A stretch of DNA of 64,000 nt from Emydura subglobosa. Taxonomy: Eukaryota > Chordata > Testudines > Chelidae. Position 1 is the first letter of the stretch, and every line of letters begins with the position of its first letter. The notes beneath the pieces are model-generated. The model saw only the letters and a program-made list of their open reading frames with translations. It did not search any database and was not told where the DNA came from. A program made the translations under genes and the position numbers. Location of the stretch: positions 22,194,379 through 22,258,378 of the forward strand of contig ML680053.1 in the NCBI GenBank assembly GCA_007922225.1, read 5' to 3'. Below are positions 11,691 through 21,800 of this stretch, piece after piece.

Positions 11691-11848
11691 ATGAAGTGGA
11701 AATCACAGATAGGAGGTATATATATACATCCAAGGGTAAGAAACATAACAATGGGGAGAGCAAGTGCTAACAAAGTCAATTCAGTTAGAGTAGATGAGGC
11801 CTATTCACAACCGTTGATGAAAAGGTGAGAATGTGTGAACAGTGACAA

Positions 11849-12376
11849 TTACTTCTTGTAATGAGATAACCATTCCAAGTTCCTATTCAGACCCAGTCTG
11901 AATGTGTCGAGTTTGCAGATGAGTTCCAGCTCTGTAGTTTCTCGCTGAAGTCTGTTTTTGAAGTTTTTTTGTTGAAGTATGTCAACTTTCAAGTCAGTTA
12001 CAGAGTGTCCTGGGAGACTGAAGTGCTCTCCTACTGGCTTATGGATGTTACCATTTTTTATGTCTGATTTGTATCCATTTATTCTTTTGCGTAGTGACAG
12101 TCCGGTTTGGCCAATGTACATGGCAGAGGGGCATTGCTGGCACATGATGGCATATATAACATTAGTAGGTGTGCAGGTGAATGAGCTTCTTATGGTGTGG
12201 CTGATGTGGTTAGGACCTGTGATGGTGTCACTAGAGTCGATGTGCGGGCAGAGTTGGCAACGGGGTTTGTTACAGGTATAGGTTCCTGGGTTAATGTTCT
12301 TGTGGTATGGTGTACGGTTGCTGGTGAGTATTTGCTTCAGGTTGGGGGCTGTCTGTAAGCAAGGATAGGCCTGCAT
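11849..12376 (-). pseudogene. PLE GIY-YIG endonuclease segment, copy 1
   Basis: About 175 codons forming the C-terminal half of a PLE polyprotein. In order: a cysteine linker (CNKPRCQLC), the GIY-YIG core (VIYAIMCQQC ... MYIGQTG), the catalytic arginine in LRKRINGYKSDI, and a C-terminal RLQRE ... LGLNRNLEWL block ending in SHYKK. In family members the residue after ING is usually His; here it is Tyr, whereas copy 2 keeps His. The segment is fused to the RT in intact PLEs but sits in a different frame here because of a one-base deletion near 12347. It would cut target DNA for integration. Confidence 0.88.
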
Positions 12377-13520
12377 CCCACAACTTGAGTGAGTGAGGGA
12401 GCATCTTCTAGGATAGGTTGTAGATCCTTAATGATGTGTTGGAAAGATTTTAGCTGGGGGCTGTAGGTGATGGCCAATGTTGTTCTGTTGTTTTCTTCAT
12501 TGGGTCTCTCCTGTAGTAGGGAACTTCTGGGTACCCATCTGGCTCTGTCAATTTGTTTCTTCACCTCTTCAGGTGGGTATTGTAGTTTTAAGAATGTTTT
12601 ATGGAGATCCTGTAGGTGTTTGTCTCTGTCTGATGGATCGGAGCAAATCCGGTTGTATCTTAGGGCTTGGCTATAGACAATGGATTGCGCAACGTGTCCA
12701 GGGTGGAAGCTGGAGGCATGAAGGTATGTATTGTGGTCAGTTGGTTTTCGGTATAGGGTGGTATTAATGTGCCCATCTCTTATTTCTATTGTAGTGTCCA
12801 GGAAGTGGATTTCTTGTGTGGACTGGTCCAGGCTGAGGTTGATGGTGGGGTGGAAATTATTGAAATCTCGGTGGAATTTTTCGAGGGACTCCTTCCTGTG
12901 GGTCCAGATGATGAAAATGTCATCAGTGTAGCATAGGTAAAGAAGAGGTGCTTGGGGACGAGTTTCGAGGAAGCAATGTTCTAGGTCAGCCATAAAAATG
13001 TTGGCATATTGTGGGGCCATGTGGGTGCCCATAGCTGTGCCACTGACTTGAAGGTATAGATTATCTCCAAATCTGAAGTAGTTGTGGGTCAGGACAAAGT
13101 CACAAAGTTCAGCTACCAGGTGTGTCATATCATCATCAGGGAAAATGTTCCTGATGGCTTGTAGTCCATCTTTGTGTGGAATGTTGGTGTAGAGAGTTTC
13201 TACATCTATAGTAGCTAGGATGGTGTTTTCTGGGTGATCACCGATGGATTGTAGTTTTCTCAGGAAGTCAGTGGTATCGCGAAGATAGCTAGGAGTGCTG
13301 ATGGCATAGGGCCTGAGGAGAGAGTCCACATAGCCTGATAATCCTGCTGTGAGAGTGGCAATGCTTGAGATGATGGGGCGTCCAGGATTCCCGGGTTTGT
13401 GGATCTTGGGTAGCAGGTAGAATAACCCTGGTTGGGGCTCAGGGGGTGTGTCTGTGTAGATTTGTTCCTGTGTTTCTTTAGGGAGTTTCTTAAGTAGATG
13501 TATTTCTTTTGGTATTCCTC
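12337..13520 (-). pseudogene. PLE reverse transcriptase segment, copy 1
   Basis: An open frame of nearly 400 codons continues upstream past 13329 to a TGA near 13521. N-terminal side: FYLLPKIHKPGNPGRPIIS. Palm motif A is IDVETLYTNIP, motif B is SGTAMGTHMAPQYAN and motif C is YTDD, so the three catalytic aspartates are retained. Later blocks are LSLDQSTQEIHFLDTTI and a thumb-like TLYRKPTDHNTYLH. The frame ends at AYRQPPT, where the endonuclease frame should continue. The long intact frame with a single indel suggests a fairly young copy, broken at both ends. Confidence 0.88.
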
Positions 13521-13634
13521 AGTGGGATCAGACTGGGGAAAAGCCTACAGGTGCTGAGGAGGACATGGTTTGGGTCCCATGAAATTACAACAGATGAAGG
13601 CAGACAACTAATATTGATAAATTTTGTAAGTGAA

Positions 13635-14330
13635 TGTATACAAATGCAAGAAATCTAAACACTAAGATGGGTGAACTTGAGAACTTAAATGAGGATACTG
13701 ATATAAAAGGCATCACAGAAACTTGATGGAATGATGATAATTAAAGGGACACTATAATACCAGGTTATAAAACATATAGAAATGACAGAGTAGGTTGTGC
13801 TGGCTGGGAAGTGGCACTATATGTTAAAGAAAGCATAGAGTCAAATATATGGTATAGTATATAGTAAAAATCAAATGAATCAAACTGTACCATAGAATCT
13901 TTATGGATAGAAATCCCATGCTTGAATAATAAGAATATAATAGTAGGAATATACTATTGACCACCTGGCCAGATGGGGACAGTGATTATGAAGTGCTCAG
14001 GAAGATTAGAGGAACAGAAAACCCAATAATGGGGGATTTCAACTATGCCCTTATCGACTGGGAACATATCATCTGAGTATGGGCTGCAGAGATTAAATTT
14101 CTAGACACCATTAATGACTGCTTCTTAAATCAGCTATTTATGAAACCCACAAGGGAAGAGGCAATTCTTGATTTAGTCCTCAGAGGGGCACAGGATCTGG
14201 TCCAAAAGGTGAATATAACTGAACTTCTCAATAATAGTGACCATAATGTAATTAAATTTAACATCCTTGTGGGGAGGAAGATACCAAAGAAACCCACCAC
14301 TGCAGCATTTAACTTCAAAACCAGAACTAC
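13635..14330 (+). pseudogene. CR1 ORF2 endonuclease remnant
   Basis: Frames give MYTNARNL, then KGITET*WNDD (an AP-endonuclease TETWW-like block with a stop), ALYVKESIE near 13817, and finally SDHNVIKFNI near 14237. The last is the SDH motif that closes the apurinic-endonuclease fold of CR1/Jockey LINEs. Several stops and frameshifts interrupt it. It would nick target DNA to prime reverse transcription. Confidence 0.75.
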
Positions 14331-14799
14331 ATAAAAAATGAGAAGGCTAGTTAAATGAAATGTAAAAGGAAAAAAATAACAAAAGTGAAATGACTGCAAG
14401 ATGCATTGCAACTTTTTAAAAACACCATAACAGAGGCTAAAACTAAATGCATGCTGCAAATAAAAAAAAGTAAGAGGGCCAAAAAATGACACCATGTATA
14501 AACAACAGAGTAAAAGAGACAGTTATAGATAAAAATGCATCCTTTAAAAATTGGAAGGCAAATCCCACTGAGGAAAATAGAAAGGAACATAAATTCTGGC
14601 AAGTCAAGTGTAAAAGTACAATTTGGGAGGCCAAAAAGAATATGAAGAGAAACTAGCAAAAGACACAAAAACTAAGCATTTTTTTAAAGTACATCAGAAG
14701 CAGGAAGCCTGCCAAACAATCAGTGGAGCCACTGGAGAAAAGGTGCTAAAGGAGCACTGAAGGAAGAAAAGGTCATTGTGGAGAAGCTAAATTAATTCT

Positions 14800-15600
14800 T
14801 TTAATCAGCCTTTACTGCAGAGTATGTAAGGGAGACTCCCACACCTGATCAATTCTTTTCAGATGACAAATCTGAGGAACTGTCCCAGACTAAGGTATCA
14901 ATAGAAGCAGTTTTGGAACAAATTGATAAATTAAACAGTAATAAGTCATCAGGAGCAGATGATATTCACCCAAGAGCTCTGAAGGAACTCAAATATGAAA
15001 TTGCAAAGTTACTCACTGTGGTAGGTAACCTATCACTTAAATCAGCCTCTGTACCAGATGACTGGCGGTTAGCTAATGTGACACCAATTTTTAAAAAAGG
15101 TTCCAGCAGCAACCCTGGCAACTACAGGCCGGTAAGCCTAGCTTCAGTAGCAGGCAAATTGGTTGAAACTATAGCAAAGAACAGAATTATCAGACATAAA
15201 GATAAACATGATATGTTGGGGAAGCATCAACACAGCTATTGTAAAGGGAAATCATGCCTCACCAATCTATTAGAATTCATTGAGGATGCCAACAAATATT
15301 TGGACAAGAGTCATCCAGTGTATATAGTGTACTTGGTCTTTCAGAAAGCCTTTGACAAGGTCCCTCACCAAAGGATATCAAAGAAGCTAAACAATCATGG
15401 GATAAGAGGGAAGGTCCTCATTAGTAACTGGTTAAAAGATAGCAAGCAAATAAATGATCAATTTTTCAGTGGAGACAGTAAATAGCAAGGTTCCTCAAAG
15501 GAACTGTATTGGGATCAGTGCTGTTCAATATATTCATCAATAATCTGGGAAAACGAGCAAACAGTGAGGTGGCAAAGTTTGCAGATGTACTAAATTACTA
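14800..15600 (+). pseudogene. CR1 ORF2 reverse transcriptase remnant (N-terminal and palm)
   Basis: The longest open part (14913-15485) shows SSGADDIHPRALKEL, VPDDWRLANVTPIFKKG and NYRPVSLASVAGKLVE. After these come SCLTNLLEFIED and VFQKAFDKVPHQR, which corresponds to palm motif A (an intact copy would read DFQKAFD). After a stop the frame resumes as LFNIFINNL and VAKFADV, where the catalytic FADD has become FADV. The inner CR1 begins 10-11 bases later. Confidence 0.85.
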
Positions 15601-16842
15601 GGGACAACCTGTTTCAAAGAGGGGAAAACAACAACAGAAAATGTGGAGATGGCAGAAGTGCTAAATGACTCTTTTGTTTCAGTTTTCACCAAAAAGATTT
15701 GTAGAGATTAACCATCTAACATAGTGAATGCTAGTGAAAATGAGGTAGGATATGAGGCTAAAATAGGGAAAGAATAAGTTAAAAATTACTTAGACAAGTT
15801 AGATGTCTTCAAGTCACCAGGACCTGATGAACACATCTTAGAATAGTCAAAGAGCTGACTGAGGAGATATCTGAGACATTAACAATTATCTTTAAAAACT
15901 CATAGAAGACAGAAGAGATTCCAGAGGACTGGAAAAGGGCAAATATAGTACCAATCTATAAAAAGGGAAATAAAGACAACCCGCAGAATCACAGACCAGT
16001 CACTTAACTTCAGTATCCAGTAAAACAATGAAGCAAATAATTAAGCAATCAATTTGCAAACAGCTAGACGATAATAAGCTGATAAGTAACAGTCAGCATG
16101 GATTTGTCAAGAACAAATTGTGTCAAACCAACATGATAGCTTTCTTTGACAGAGTAAAAAGCCTCTAAGATGGGGAAAGTGGTAGATGTGGTATATCTTT
16201 ACATTAGTAAGGGTTTTGGGTCTGGTTTTGTTCAATATCTTTATCAATGATTTGATAATGGCATAGAGAATAAGTGTATAAAGATTGTGGACAATACAAG
16301 CAGGAAAGGGTTGCAAGTGCTTTGGAGAATAGGATTAAAATTCAAAATGATCTGAACAAACAGGAGAAATTATCTGAAGTAAATAGGATGAAATTCAATA
16401 AGGACAAATACAATGTACTCCACTTAGGAAGGAACAATCAGATGCACACATAGAAAATGGGAAATGACTGCCTAGGAGGCAGTACTGTGGAAAGGGATCT
16501 GTGTGTCATAGTGGATCACAAGCTGACTATGAGTCAACAGTGTAAAACTGTTGCAAAAAAACAAATATCATTCTGGGATATATTAGCAGGAATATTCTAA
16601 GCAGGACATGAGTAGTAATTCTTCCACTCTACTCCACGCAGATTAGGCCTCAACTGAAGTAGGGTGTCCAGTTCTGGGTGCCACACTTCTGGAAAGAGGT
16701 GGACAAATTGGGGAAAGACCAAAAAAGAGCAACAAAAATGAATAAAGATTTAGAAAATATGACCTCTAAGGGAAGATTGAAAAAATTGAACTGGAACTGG
16801 ACAAAATGACCTATCTAGGTCCCTTCCAGTTCTATGATTCTA
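15601..16842 (+). mobile_element. Inner 5'-truncated CR1 inserted in the long CR1
   Basis: A different CR1 subfamily. The RT remnant reads NHRPVT-like and SQHGFVKNKLCQTNMIAFF-like in pieces (around 15985-16145), followed by a 3' region with FWVPHFWKEV near 16676. It ends in GACCTATCTAGGTCCCTTCC and TCTATGATTCTA, the canonical CR1 tail. The host CR1 is contiguous across it: CTAAATTACTA before and CTCAAGATAGCC after align with uninterrupted sequence at 59590-59610 in the other copy. It is therefore younger than the host CR1. Confidence 0.85.
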
Positions 16843-17829
16843 CTCAAGATAGCCAAGTCCAAAGCTGACTGCAAAGAGTTATAAAGGGATCTCACTAAAC
16901 TGGGTGACTAGGCAACAAAATGAAAGATGAAATTCAATGTTGATGAATGCAAAGTAATGCAGACTGGAAAACATAATCCCAACTATTCATACAAAATGGT
17001 GGGGTCTAAATTTGCTGTTATCACTCAAGAAAGAGATCTTGGAGTCAGCATGCATAGTTTTCTGAAAATATCTGCTCAATGTGAAGCAGCAGTCAAAAAA
17101 GCTAACAGATGTTTTAGAAACCATTAGGAAAGGGATAGATGATAAGACAGAAAATGTAATGTCATTATTTAAATCCATTGCATGCCCACACCTCAAATAC
17201 TGCATGCAATTCTGGTTGCTCGGTCTCAAAAAAGATGTATTAGAACTGATAAAAGTACAGAAAAAGTCAACCAAAATGATTAGGAGTATGAAACAGCTTC
17301 CATATTAGGAGAGATTAAAAGTACTACGACTGTTCAGATAGAAAAAGAGACAACCAAGGGGTCATATGATAGAGGTCTATAAAAATCATGAATGGTGTTA
17401 AGAAAGTGTTATTTATCCTTTAACATAACACATGCACGAGGGGTAACCCAATGAAATTAATAGGTAGGAGGTTTAAAACAAACATAAGGTAGTACTGCTT
17501 CATACAATGCACAGTCAACCTGCAGAACTCATTGCCAGGGGATGTTGTGAAGGCCAAAACTATAATTGGGTTAAAAAAAAAATAGAGAAGTTCATGGAGA
17601 TTAGATCTATCAATGGCTATTACCCAAGATGATCAGGGACATAAACCTATGTCTCGGTGTTTATAAACCTCTGACTGCTAGAATCTGGGACTGGATGATG
17701 GGGGTAAATCACTTGATAAATTGCCCTTTTGTGTTCACTCCCTCTGCAGCATCTGGCACCATCCACTGTCAGAGACAGGATACTGGGCTAGATGGAACAT
17801 TGGTCTGACTCAATATGGCCATTCTTATG
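16843..17829 (+). mobile_element. 3' part of the long CR1 LINE
   Basis: Resumes ORF2 after the inner insertion: WMKFNVDECKVMQTGKHNPN-like at 16925, then ITQERDLGVSMHS, and later LEYCMQFW-like blocks. The 3' UTR ends with TACTGGGCTAGATGGAACAT and GACTCAATATGGCCATTCTT, the same terminus as at 60527 and, inverted, at 41668 and 51188. Confidence 0.85.
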
Positions 17830-19660
17830 ACATATTTAAACTGGACATGTAAGGTGGGACCTGTAGCTTAACTATTGCCCACAGGAGAAATGAGACAACT
17901 GCTATAGCTGGACAACAGGAGGAAAATGCAGACCACAATGAAACCAGACATCAGACTTAAAATCTGGCCAGTGGGACCTACAGAACAATATTTAATTGTG
18001 GGCTGTTAGAGGGATAGACTCTAGATACATCTCTGCTACTAGGTCTGAGAAGGCTCATGGGACAAGACCGTTTTATTATCCTTGTAGTATACCCCCTAAG
18101 GGTAAAGGGAATCAACTACTGTGTCCATCTTTATCTGCGACTAGCTAAGAAGCCACCACACTCTGAGTATTTGCATCCTTTCCTTTCAGCTAGCCAGAGT
18201 AAATAACCCTTTTGTTTAAGATGAATTAGTGAGGGCTCATTTGGAACCTACCATGTGCTAGGCCCTACTGGCTAATGTGCCTAGAGTGCTTGCCACCGAA
18301 CTGGAGCACTCTCAAGTGTTTGCAAAAGTATTTCAATGGCCTGTAGCACTCTAGAGGCCCCTTGGGTGTGGCCAACATTATTGAAAATTTGTTAGGACTA
18401 GTTTAAGAGTTAAATGCAAGTCCAGAGTAGGTTCTCCCTCCTTTGCATTCTAACAGACTGAAATGGAGTCGCAAAAATCAATTCCAGTAGGAACAAAATG
18501 ACTCTATTAAGGGTTTCTGGGTCAGCCCCAATCTTTACTTTGCTCTTTCTCAAAATAAAGTTTTGACTTTGCACTCATTAAGTGAGGCAGATGGAAAGTT
18601 TATTACATGACTTGACTGATAAAATCGTAGTTGTTCAAAACCCACAGTCCCAAAGAGTAAGCTGGTGTCCCCTCCCTTTCTTCTGTGTGTTTCATTTTAT
18701 TCATATAGAGTACAAGTTGCTAGAGCAAGGAAAGAAATCTTTTGTTGATTTCTAGTAAGTATTTCTTTTATATACCTGTAACCAATGGCACAAGGTGACA
18801 ATGTCATATTCAAGATAAACGGACTTTGGAAATGTACTTTTTACATACAATTAAAAACAGAGATATGCATTAAAAAGCATTTTCTTTTAAATGTCCTTTT
18901 TATAGTGAGAATTATCTGGAAGACTGTTTGGAGGTCTTGTTTCAAACAGGTAAGTGTCTCAGTGATCTTTCCCTGAGCATGTCCTCTTCTACCAAGTTGT
19001 GGTAGAGTAGTTTGTTTTATATCTTTCAGTTATTTGAAAATGGAAAATTCACATCTCTTCTGGCCAAATAATGCAAATATGTTTCTTCAGCTGCAATTTT
19101 TATTTGAAAAGCAGCTTCAATGGCTAGAAAGAAATAATTTAACAAATGTTTTTTAATTGTCTTCCCTTTTTAAAACAAACCCAACAAAAAAAGGCGGGTT
19201 TTTGTGGGGGTTTTGGCCCCCCCCCCCCCCCCAGTATTCTTATTGTTAATATGAATTAATTCGGATCACTGAGTTTCCACGTTGTTTGATTTTTTTAATG
19301 TCTGTAGATATTGGACTTCAATATTCATTTCACTTCCGTGTTTTGGAAAAAAATGATGAACTAAACATTTTGGGCTCCATTCTTCATGGAAATATGTTAT
19401 ACAAAACTTGACTTGACACACAATTTGAATACAGTTTGGTGCTCTGGATTTCCTGTCTAAATAATGCAAAAGGTTGTTATTTTTTGCTCCAGGAGAATTA
19501 TTTTCAATAAATAATTTTCTCTAAGAATTTAGTTGTTTCTTTTGCCCACAGAATGTCTACAGGCAGAGTGGAATTTTCTTGGATATAGTCAATGAATTTT
19601 TATACAATTTTTTCAGGTCTATGCTTTGATTATGAACAAAGCCCTGACAGGTATTTGATA
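17830..19660. other. Non-coding stretch, no gene recognised
   Basis: AT-rich sequence with a 16-base poly-C run at 19217 and small open frames without motifs. No repeat boundary was identified. Confidence 0.5.
19217..19232. repeat. Poly-C homopolymer (16 C)
   Basis: An uninterrupted run of C follows GGGGGTTTTGG. Long C runs are unstable in replication and a frequent place for length errors in assembly. Confidence 0.95.
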
Positions 19661-20107
19661 TGCATTGTGATGCTGGCTGAATTAGGGGGATCATTTATGA
19701 TATTATTTAACATCAATATGTCAAAATTACAATAATTCATATGAGATATGCCATGTCAGGTACCATTAGAAAGGTTATAATTTGCTAAGTATGATGATAC
19801 TGTTTATGTGTATGTGTCATATTTGCAATGTAGGTAATAAATATGTAAGGCATATCTGTATTTCAACCTGTGCTATGTTTCTGGATCACACACCAGACAG
19901 GATGGCTGCAGCACTATCCTGCTTAATGGCACATTAAGGAAACTCAGAAGTACAATGGGCCCAGAGAGAGAAGCCAGGGGTACACCTGCTGAATCACCAG
20001 AACATGTAAGAACATGCCCTATAGACAGGGGACTGTTTCTGTCTCTGAGGCTTTTCCAAGCCATGTGCTGAGGGTTTGTATTTGAAACAAGCCACATGGC
20101 AATCCAC

Positions 20108-20114
20108 TATAAAA
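20108..20114 (+). promoter_or_regulatory. LTR TATA box
   Basis: CACTATAAAAGGTAGC is a consensus TATA box inside the LTR, about 260 bp before the AATAAA signal. It would drive transcription from the U3/R border. Confidence 0.6.
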
Positions 20115-20368
20115 GGTAGCTGCACCACATCCATATTGTCTTTAGTCAGTCTTTAGTCTTCAGCCTTCACCTACCTCTGGATCAGCTCATCTGAAACTGA
20201 AACTGTGTATCAAAGGACTGAGACCCATCCAGGTACTGGATGTACAGCAGAGGCACTATACAAGCCTGCAAATTCCACAGTTCTAATGAAAAACTGATAT
20301 ATATGGACTTTCCAATCATTGCTTTAATCATATAACACCTCTCACCTTGATGCTTTCTTTCCTTTTAA

Positions 20369-20374
20369 AATAAA
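20369..20374 (+). terminator. LTR polyadenylation signal
   Basis: AATAAA within TTTTAAAATAAACC, downstream of the TATA box inside the same LTR. Confidence 0.6.
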
Positions 20375-20745
20375 CCTTTAGTTTTAGTTACTAAAGGATT
20401 GGCTGTATTTTGGGTAAGATCCAAACTCATATTGATCTGGCAATGTGGCTGATTGGGGTCAGGAGAACATTTTTGGTAAAGAGCATAGAGTTTTAATAAC
20501 TTATCACTTTACTGGGCCTAGTGGCTGATTGGGTGCCAGAGACTGAAATGCAGTAAATGGGGCTGTGTATCTATTATTCTAGCTTCTTGATAACCAGTGT
20601 GGGGAATCAGAAGCGCTGTTTGTGGCTGGTTGGGAAGTCTAACTTAAGTGTTACCCACCAGTGCTGGGAGAATCTGCTCTCCTTTTGCAGCCTGCCCTGA
20701 CCTTGGCGTTTTCAGGTGGCTACCCTAGGCACGGATGTGTCACAG

Positions 20746-20767
20746 TGGCGTAGTCATAGCAGGATCC
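20746..20767 (+). promoter_or_regulatory. Primer-binding site, tRNA-Ser-like
   Basis: One base after the LTR the sequence is TGGCGTAGTC, then GCAGGAT after a short insertion. This is complementary to the 3' end of a serine tRNA (…GCCGACTACGCCA) except for about 2 extra bases. It marks the start of minus-strand DNA synthesis. Confidence 0.65.
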
Positions 20768-20861
20768 ACATAACCAGAACATTTGGGTTTTGGATCGGAA
20801 TCCCATGCCATTCCAAATTTTAAAATTTAATACTGAGATTGTTAAAGGTTAAAATCGTCAC

Positions 20862-20990
20862 AATGAGTGATCTACAATCACATGAAGCAATCAAACTGCA
20901 AGCCCTGAGAGAGAGCCTGCATCTTCAGCATGAGAATGAAATGGTAGAACTTTGAATTCAAGAAAAAGTAGCCCTGATCCTGATGGAAAA
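20862..20990 (+). pseudogene. gag-like N-terminal fragment
   Basis: ATG at 20862 opens a short frame rich in Glu, Lys, Gln and Leu (SDLQSHEAIKLQALRES), with a stop near 20955 and further charged residues after it. Position after the primer site and the charged helix-like composition suggest the start of a gag gene. It is cut off where the second LTR fragment begins. No capsid or nucleocapsid motif survives. Confidence 0.4.
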
Positions 20991-21127
20991 AGAAGCACTG
21001 TTTGTGTCTGGTTGGGGAGTCTGACTTCAGTGTCACCCACTAGTGCTGGGAGAATCTGTTCTCCTTTCGCAGCCTGTCCTGACCTTGGCATTTTCAGGTG
21101 GTCTACCCTAGGTACGGATAGGTCACA
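20991..21127 (+). repeat. 3' LTR fragment (5'-truncated)
   Basis: Aligns with 20610-20744, sharing AGTGCTGGGAGAATCTG and TGACCTTGGC, and ends at the same TCACA terminus. All of U3 and R and part of U5 are missing. Confidence 0.8.
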
Positions 21128-21132
21128 TGCAT

Positions 21133-21740
21133 AATGTCTGCACGGACTATTTCTGTTCTCTGATTACAAGAGTGACTTTGATAAATAGGAGGAAGGCTTA
21201 AATTAGCCAACTGTGGCTCCCATTCTGGCAGAGAGAGAATGGGAGCAGTCATAGGAAAGATAGGAAGAGATACATGGATAAGGCATTTTAGGAGATTCTA
21301 AATCTTTTCTTTTCTACACAAACCTTGCCAAGTCACACCTCTCTACAACTCTATTATGTTAGACTAGGACAACGTAGCCAATGAAAGTTGGAGGCTAGGT
21401 AGCTGAAGCTTAACATAGGCAAAGGTAATGGCATAGGTTAAGGAAAAGACATAGAGTAAGTGGCAGATATTCTACCTGCTCCCATTCTTGAGTGCCTGTG
21501 TCCACCATTTATTATGCAGGCTTGCCAACTGGGATCTTAAATTGCTTCAGAAAATCCAGAGAGTACCAGTGGCCAAAAGTGCTTTTAAGTGTGTGCTTGG
21601 ATTATTGAAAGGGGTCCGAATGGGGTTACACTTGACCACCACTGATACTTCATCTGGTGTAGAATATGCTGTTTTGTTACTTAGTACTGCATACCCTGAT
21701 GGGAACAACTGCTTCCGAATCTTCACTGACTTCCAATTCA
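21133..21740. other. Non-coding stretch, no feature recognised
   Basis: Pre-integration flank of the LTR element. Open frames are short and without motifs. Confidence 0.45.
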
Positions 21741-21744
21741 TTTC

Positions 21745-21800
21745 AATTCAATAGAACCATAGACATGTGGGACTGGAAGGGACCTCCCTAGGTCATTTGT
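21745..21800 (-). mobile_element. CR1 LINE 3' end fragment, minus orientation
   Basis: AGAACCATAGACATGTGGGA, CTGGAAGGGACCTCCCTAGG and TCATTTG are the inverted CR1 3' terminus. Only about 55 bp are retained. Confidence 0.75.

Larger units (their letters stand above)
11575..13530 (-). mobile_element. Penelope-like element (PLE), copy 1
   Basis: A minus-strand PLE interrupts the long CR1. From its 5' side (right) it holds an RT open frame, a CCHH-type cysteine linker, a GIY-YIG endonuclease and a non-coding tail. The tail includes TAAAGACTAACAAATTT and a hammerhead-like motif. The left end abuts CR1 ORF1 near GAGGGGTAGCCATGTTAG. The right end is uncertain by some 20-30 bp. PLEs replicate by reverse transcription with their own endonuclease. 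Nothing upstream of the RT N-terminus is present, so the copy is 5'-truncated. Confidence 0.9.
13531..15600 (+). mobile_element. Middle part of the long CR1 LINE (ORF2)
   Basis: Continuation of the CR1 after the PLE. It encodes ORF2 endonuclease remnants (13630-14330), the linker (14340-14680) and most of the reverse transcriptase (14800-15600). It stops exactly at the RT motif C region, where a younger CR1 has inserted. Confidence 0.8.
19666..20744 (+). repeat. 5' LTR, about 1079 bp
   Basis: Bounded by TGTGA and TCACA. It holds a TATA box (20108-20114) and a polyadenylation signal (20369-20374) in the order expected for U3, R and U5. U5 is long, at roughly 350 bp. The terminal 135 bp match the truncated downstream LTR at about 90 percent by eye, so the insertion is not recent. 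Confidence 0.8.
19666..21127 (+). mobile_element. Internally deleted LTR retroelement (ERV-like) with 5-bp TSD
   Basis: A complete insertion signature is visible. The element begins TGTGA and ends TCACA, and is flanked on both sides by TGCAT (19661-19665 and 21128-21132). Inside are a long 5' LTR, a primer-binding site, a gag-like start of about 40 codons, and then directly the last 137 bp of a second LTR. Everything between the gag start and the 3' end of the second LTR is deleted. It makes no functional product. A 5-bp duplication fits several ERV and Gypsy groups. Confidence 0.85.

Noticed and set aside
11979..12931. Plus-strand open frames over the PLE
   Set aside because: They are antisense shadows of the RT and endonuclease; the recognisable motifs are all on the minus strand.
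15601..15614. Shared 14-mer GGGACAACCTGTTT at 15601 and 26882 as evidence of a common element
   Set aside because: The similarity stops after 14 bases, and a match of that length is expected by chance in 64 kb.
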